This document shows positions 53,727-58,065 of a DNA stretch of 58,065 nt, one piece after another (the stretch's first letter is position 1; each line of letters starts with the position of its first letter). The translations under genes and the position numbers were made by a program. Under the pieces are notes generated by a model that saw only the letters and a program-made list of their open reading frames with translations, did no database searches and was not told the origin of the DNA. This DNA is from Pseudomonadota bacterium (GTDB lineage: Bacteria > Pseudomonadota > Alphaproteobacteria > Rhizobiales > Xanthobacteraceae), in assembly GCA_018971625.1 (NCBI GenBank), contig JAGXAJ010000020.1:1-58065 (forward strand). The letters run 5' to 3'.

Positions 53727-54350
53727 TCACTTCATTTCCGACAGCCGCGCGGCGTAACGCGCCATCAGATCGACCTCGAGGTTGACCTCGCTGCCGGCGC
53801 GCCAGGCACCCAGCGTCGTGACATTGAGCGTGTGAGGAATGATCAGAACCGAAAACAGCACGTCATGCACCGTGTTCACCGTCAATGACACCCCGTCCAG
53901 CGTCACCGAGCCTTTGGCGGCGATGAAACGCGCCAGCTCGCGGGTGGTTTTCAGCTCGAACCGCGCCATGTCAGGCAAATCGTCGCGCTGGACGATACCG
54001 GCGATGCCGTCGACGTGACCGGCCACAATGTGACCGCCGAGTTCGTCGCCGATCTTGAGGGGCCGTTCAAGGTTGAGTTTGCTGCCGACCTTCCAGTGTT
54101 TTGCCGTGGTCGCGCCGAGCGTCTCGGCACCGGCATCGACGTCGAACCAGGTCCTTCCAGCAGAGTCCTTGCCGTCGCTCATGCCCGAGGCAATGACGGT
54201 GAGGCAAACGCCGTTGCAGGCGATCGAGGCGCCATCGGCAATGGTCGCACGGTCGTAGCCGCATGCGATCCGCAGCCGGTGCAGCTGGCTCTGCGCGGTC
54301 GGCGTGAAAGCCGTGATCTCGCCGATGTCGCTGACAATGCCGGTGAACAT
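53727..54350 (-). CDS. ribE: Riboflavin synthase, alpha subunit
   Basis: 207 residues. Dismutates two lumazines to riboflavin. Two tandem beta-barrel repeats: the N-terminal MFTGIVSDIGEI with ASIACNGVCLTVIA, and the C-terminal GHIVAGHVDGIAGIV with GSVTLDGVSLTVNTV. The repeated G-x-CLTV / GVSLTV pairs are the family signature. It lies between ribD and ribH. Confidence 0.96.
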   Translation of the reverse strand: MFTGIVSDIGEITAFTPTAQSQLHRLRIACGYDRATIADGASIACNGVCLTVIASGMSDGKDSAGRTWFDVDAGAETLGATTAKHWKVGSKLNLERPLKIGDELGGHIVAGHVDGIAGIVQRDDLPDMARFELKTTRELARFIAAKGSVTLDGVSLTVNTVHDVLFSVLIIPHTLNVTTLGAWRAGSEVNLEVDLMARYAARLSEMK

Positions 54351-54401
54351 TAGAAATCCGCTCTTTTAGAGAGCACGAACGCTGCAACAGCGACAGCAGC
54401 A

Positions 54402-54592
54402 CTCCCTCTCCCACTCAACTCGGGTTTACCCGAGTTGAGCATCGAATTTTGTTGAAGTCGGATATATCCGACTTCAATGGGAGAGGGTTGGGGTGAAGGG
54501 GTACGCCCTATCGTTAGGCCGAAGCTCACCCGGATCGCAAGGGCGATCCGACCTCTCTCAATGGGAGAGGTGAAGTTAGAAGCCTTGCCGTC
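54402..54592. repeat. Composite palindromic repeat element (ribD-ribE gap)
   Basis: Contains three inverted repeats: CAACTCGGGTTTACCCGAGT then TG at 54416-54437; TTGAAGTCGG-ATATAT-CCGACTTCAA at 54452-54477; and GGATCG-CAAGGG-CGATCC near 54532-54549. The first two are bracketed by CTCCCTCTCCCA and TGGGAGAGGG arms, and TGGGAGAGG recurs at 54562. This resembles a mosaic repeat of Bradyrhizobium genomes. It interrupts the rib operon without touching the coding sequences. Confidence 0.75.
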
Positions 54593-54603
54593 TTCAAACA
54601 TGG

Positions 54604-55752
54604 CTAGCCGCGTCCGTAGATGATCAGTGTGTCGCTACCGAAGCTCTGGCTAGCACGAACGGAAAACCCCGGCGACTGCGTGATGGTCGTGAGCGGCAGT
54701 GCGTCCAGCGCAGCGATGCCGTCGGCGCCAATCGCCTGCGGCCCGCGCAGCAACCAGAATTCATCGACGAGATCGGCTGACACAAAGGAAGACGCCACTT
54801 TGGCGCCTCCCTCCACCATCAGCCGCGTAATGCCCCGGTCCGCCAGCGCATGCAGCACGGCCGCGAGATCAAGCCCTGACCCACTGGTGGGCGCCACCCG
54901 GATTACCTGCGCACCGGCGGCGCCGAGCTTCGTCGCGGCGGATGCTTCCGCAAGCTCCGAGGTGACAACCCATAGCGGCGTCTGGCGGGCGGAATGAACC
55001 AGCCGGCTCGCACCCGATAGCCGCAGCGCGCGGTCCAGCACTATCCGCACCGGCGAACGCCCGGCCATGCCGGGCAGCCGGCATGTCAGCAACGGATCGT
55101 CGGCCTGTACCGTACTGATCCCGACCAGGATGGCGTCGCATTGCGCGCGCAACAGATGCACACGCGCCTTGGCCGCGTCGCCCGTGATGGCGGCCCGCTG
55201 GCCGCCGGCCGCGCCGATCTTGTCGTCTGCGGAAACTGCGAGTTTGAGGATGACATGCGGACGCTTGTCGCGAACCCGCCGGAAGTGCCCGGCATGATCG
55301 TGCGCCGCTTCTGCCCCACACAGGCCAATGTCCACCGCGATGCCGGCGGCGCGAAGCCGTGCATGGCCCTTGCCCGCTACTTCCGGATTTGGATCCTCGA
55401 TCGCCGACACCACGCGAGCAATGCCTGCGGCAATCACCGCATCGGCGCAGGGCGGCGACTTGCCCAAGTGCGAACAGGGCTCGAGCGTCACATAGAGTGT
55501 GGCGCCGCGCGCGGCCTCGCCGGCGCGCCCAAGCGCCTCCGGCTCGGCGTGGGGGCGGCCGCCCGGCTGGGTCCAGCCGCGGCCGACAATGACGTCATCC
55601 TTCACCACGACCGCGCCCACGGCAGGATTGGGCCATGTCCGCCCCTGCCCGCGCCGTCCGAGCGCCAGCGCAAGCTGCATGAAGCGCTGGTCGGCCGCTT
55701 TCGACAGTCTGGATTTTTCCGCCAACTGGTCTTCCAGAATCCGGAAGATCAT
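54604..55752 (-). CDS. ribD: Bifunctional riboflavin deaminase/reductase
   Basis: 382 residues. The N-terminal deaminase has the zinc site: [16 protein letters not shown] and [20 protein letters not shown] (His and two Cys). The C-terminal reductase (about 165-382) has [37 protein letters not shown] and the [17 protein letters not shown] segment. It carries out two steps of the pyrimidine branch of riboflavin synthesis. It overlaps the nrdR stop by four bases (ATGA). Confidence 0.96.
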   Translation of the reverse strand: MIFRILEDQLAEKSRLSKAADQRFMQLALALGRRGQGRTWPNPAVGAVVVKDDVIVGRGWTQPGGRPHAEPEALGRAGEAARGATLYVTLEPCSHLGKSPPCADAVIAAGIARVVSAIEDPNPEVAGKGHARLRAAGIAVDIGLCGAEAAHDHAGHFRRVRDKRPHVILKLAVSADDKIGAAGGQRAAITGDAAKARVHLLRAQCDAILVGISTVQADDPLLTCRLPGMAGRSPVRIVLDRALRLSGASRLVHSARQTPLWVVTSELAEASAATKLGAAGAQVIRVAPTSGSGLDLAAVLHALADRGITRLMVEGGAKVASSFVSADLVDEFWLLRGPQAIGADGIAALDALPLTTITQSPGFSVRASQSFGSDTLIIYGRG

Positions 55753-56231
55753 TTTCGCAACAAGGCCGGGCGGGCGTCGTCGTCGCCGGAGAGCTCGCCG
55801 AGCACGGCCTCGAAATCCTTTGCCTCGCGAAAATTGCGATAGACCGAAGCGAAGCGGACATAAGCGACGTCGTCGAGCTGACGCAGATGCTCCATCACGA
55901 TCTCGCCGATCGCCTCCGACGAGACTTCCGCCTCGCCGCCGCTCTCAAGCTCGCGCACGATCGCCGAGACCGTCTTCTCGACCCGCTCGGCATCGACCGG
56001 GCGCTTGCGCAAGGAGATCTGCAGCGAGCGCACCAATTTATCGCGATCGAACGGCACCCGGCGGCCGTTGCGCTTGATCACGGTGAGCTCGCGCAACTGC
56101 ACGCGTTCGAAGGTGGTGAAACGGAAATTGCAGGCGATGCATACCCGCCGCCGCCGGATCACGGCCGAATCCTCGGTCGGACGCGAATCCTTCACCTGCG
56201 TATCGAGGCTGTTGCAGCTGGGGCATCGCAT
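55749..56231 (-). CDS. nrdR: Transcriptional repressor NrdR
   Basis: 160 residues. An N-terminal zinc ribbon ([20 protein letters not shown] with [13 protein letters not shown]) and an ATP-cone domain ([20 protein letters not shown] and [15 protein letters not shown]). NrdR represses ribonucleotide reductase genes through nucleotide sensing. Located between glyA and ribD as in most Rhizobiales. Confidence 0.97.
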   Translation of the reverse strand: MRCPSCNSLDTQVKDSRPTEDSAVIRRRRVCIACNFRFTTFERVQLRELTVIKRNGRRVPFDRDKLVRSLQISLRKRPVDAERVEKTVSAIVRELESGGEAEVSSEAIGEIVMEHLRQLDDVAYVRFASVYRNFREAKDFEAVLGELSGDDDARPALLRK

Positions 56232-56258
56232 CGGCCGAAACCTCTATCCTGCAAGGCC

Positions 56259-57581
<1,323 letters not shown>

Positions 57582-58065
57582 GGACGAAATATCTCCACCG
57601 CCGCAACCAGTTAACTGTTGTTGCGGGCGGTCACGTGTGGCGATCGATAGCGGCACTGGCGGGATACCATATCGGGGCATAATGGCCAAGCAATTGCGGT
57701 AGCCGCCTGATATTTATGCAAGATATGGTGGGGAATGGCGGCGGTTCCAATGGTCTGGCCGAGCTTGCCTCCCCTGGGTCTTCCCCGCGAACACGGGAGC
57801 CATAGCCCCCGTCATTCCGGGACACGCCTCTTGGCGTGAGCCCGGAATCAATAAGCCCTGTATACGTTGTTCCGCGATGGCGTAGTCACAGGATGAACAC
57901 GAGCACTGGGCGTATAGATTCCTGTATCTGATTGATTGTCACTGTCATAGTGGCTGCGGCGGAGATAGCTCGTTGGATTCCTGGTCGCCTGCCGACCGCA
58001 GTCCCGGCATGGGCGTCTCTGCCTGCTTTGTCTGATCGAACAGTCGCATGGGCGCCGGCTTCGGT
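57582..58065. other. Region upstream of glyA, no gene identified
   Basis: 484 bases. It holds the glyA promoter region, a dispersed repeat at 57809-57850 and, from about 57890 to the edge, open frames on the minus strand without recognisable similarity. One of these is open from the window edge to a stop near 57892, so a gene end from outside cannot be excluded; its sequence is Arg/Ser-rich and looks more like a repeat. Confidence 0.4.
57809..57850. repeat. Dispersed palindromic repeat (CGTCATTCCGGG type)
   Basis: CCGTCATTCCGGGACACGCC then TCTTGGCGTGAGCCCGGAAT: ATTCCGGG pairs with CCCGGAAT, and CACGCC pairs with GGCGTG inside. It is a classic small intergenic palindrome of Bradyrhizobiaceae. 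Confidence 0.7.

Noticed and set aside
54402..54592. CRISPR array
   Set aside because: The repeats here are inverted and differ from one another; no regularly spaced direct repeats or cas genes occur in the window.
54351..54603. FMN riboswitch in the rib operon
   Set aside because: The gap is explained by palindromic repeats; the conserved RFN core segments are not visible here or upstream of ribD.

Overview
The window looks like a chromosomal segment of a Bradyrhizobium-type alphaproteobacterium (Bradyrhizobiaceae, Rhizobiales). Reasons: high GC by eye, a rhizobial-type flagellin N-terminus at the left edge, the gene order glyA-nrdR-ribD-ribE-ribH-nusB-thiL-hppA, the block DUF177-plsX-fabH-ihfA-merR, and several dispersed palindromic repeats of the kind common in this family. 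Species cannot be fixed from the sequence alone.

Layout. 1-4156: end of a flagellin gene, a small secreted protein, an FTR1-type iron permease, heme A synthase (ctaA) and a DUF2842 protein. 4158-13237: an exopolysaccharide locus with a NodB-fold protein that has lost its metal ligands, a CelD-like GNAT protein, an ExoP/Wzz-type chain-length protein whose kinase domain is degenerate, a GT4 glycosyltransferase, a WcaJ/ExoY-type initiating sugar-phosphate transferase and an O-antigen-ligase/Wzy-like polymerase. 13238-20446: a stretch with decay, including a MarR fragment, an unidentified gene tail and a DUF169 pseudogene with one nonsense codon and two frameshifts; it also holds a saccharopine-dehydrogenase-like oxidoreductase, an orphan RND pump and a YdcF-like protein.

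20530-43566 is the most interesting part: a large surface-carbohydrate region. Three minus-strand genes (GmhA-like SIS isomerase, flippase-like membrane protein, zinc-finger C-methyltransferase) diverge from a tightly packed plus-strand run of 14 genes (23715-37283). That run encodes two SDR sugar epimerase/dehydratases, an HldE-like protein with its two domains in swapped order, a HAD phosphatase, an APH-like kinase, a split transketolase, two DegT aminotransferases, a 2OG-Fe(II) oxygenase and a small protein that I recognise as the 'sporadic carbohydrate cluster' pair (LIC12192-type), a methyltransferase, a WbuC cupin and a GT-C-like membrane protein. A methyltransferase/Gfo-Idh pair, a second GT-C-like protein, two related small membrane proteins and a frameshifted GT2 follow. 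My inference is that this region makes and exports an unusual nucleotide-activated sugar. The best guess is a heptose-derived or C2-branched amino/methyl sugar for O-antigen or capsule; the product is not known.

43573-58065 is conserved housekeeping DNA: tRNA-Pro(GGG), MerR regulator, ihfA, fabH, plsX, DUF177, a ubiquinol-cytochrome c chaperone, bamE, a bidirectional terminator, H+-pyrophosphatase, thiL, nusB, the riboflavin genes, nrdR and glyA. Several palindromic repeats lie between them.
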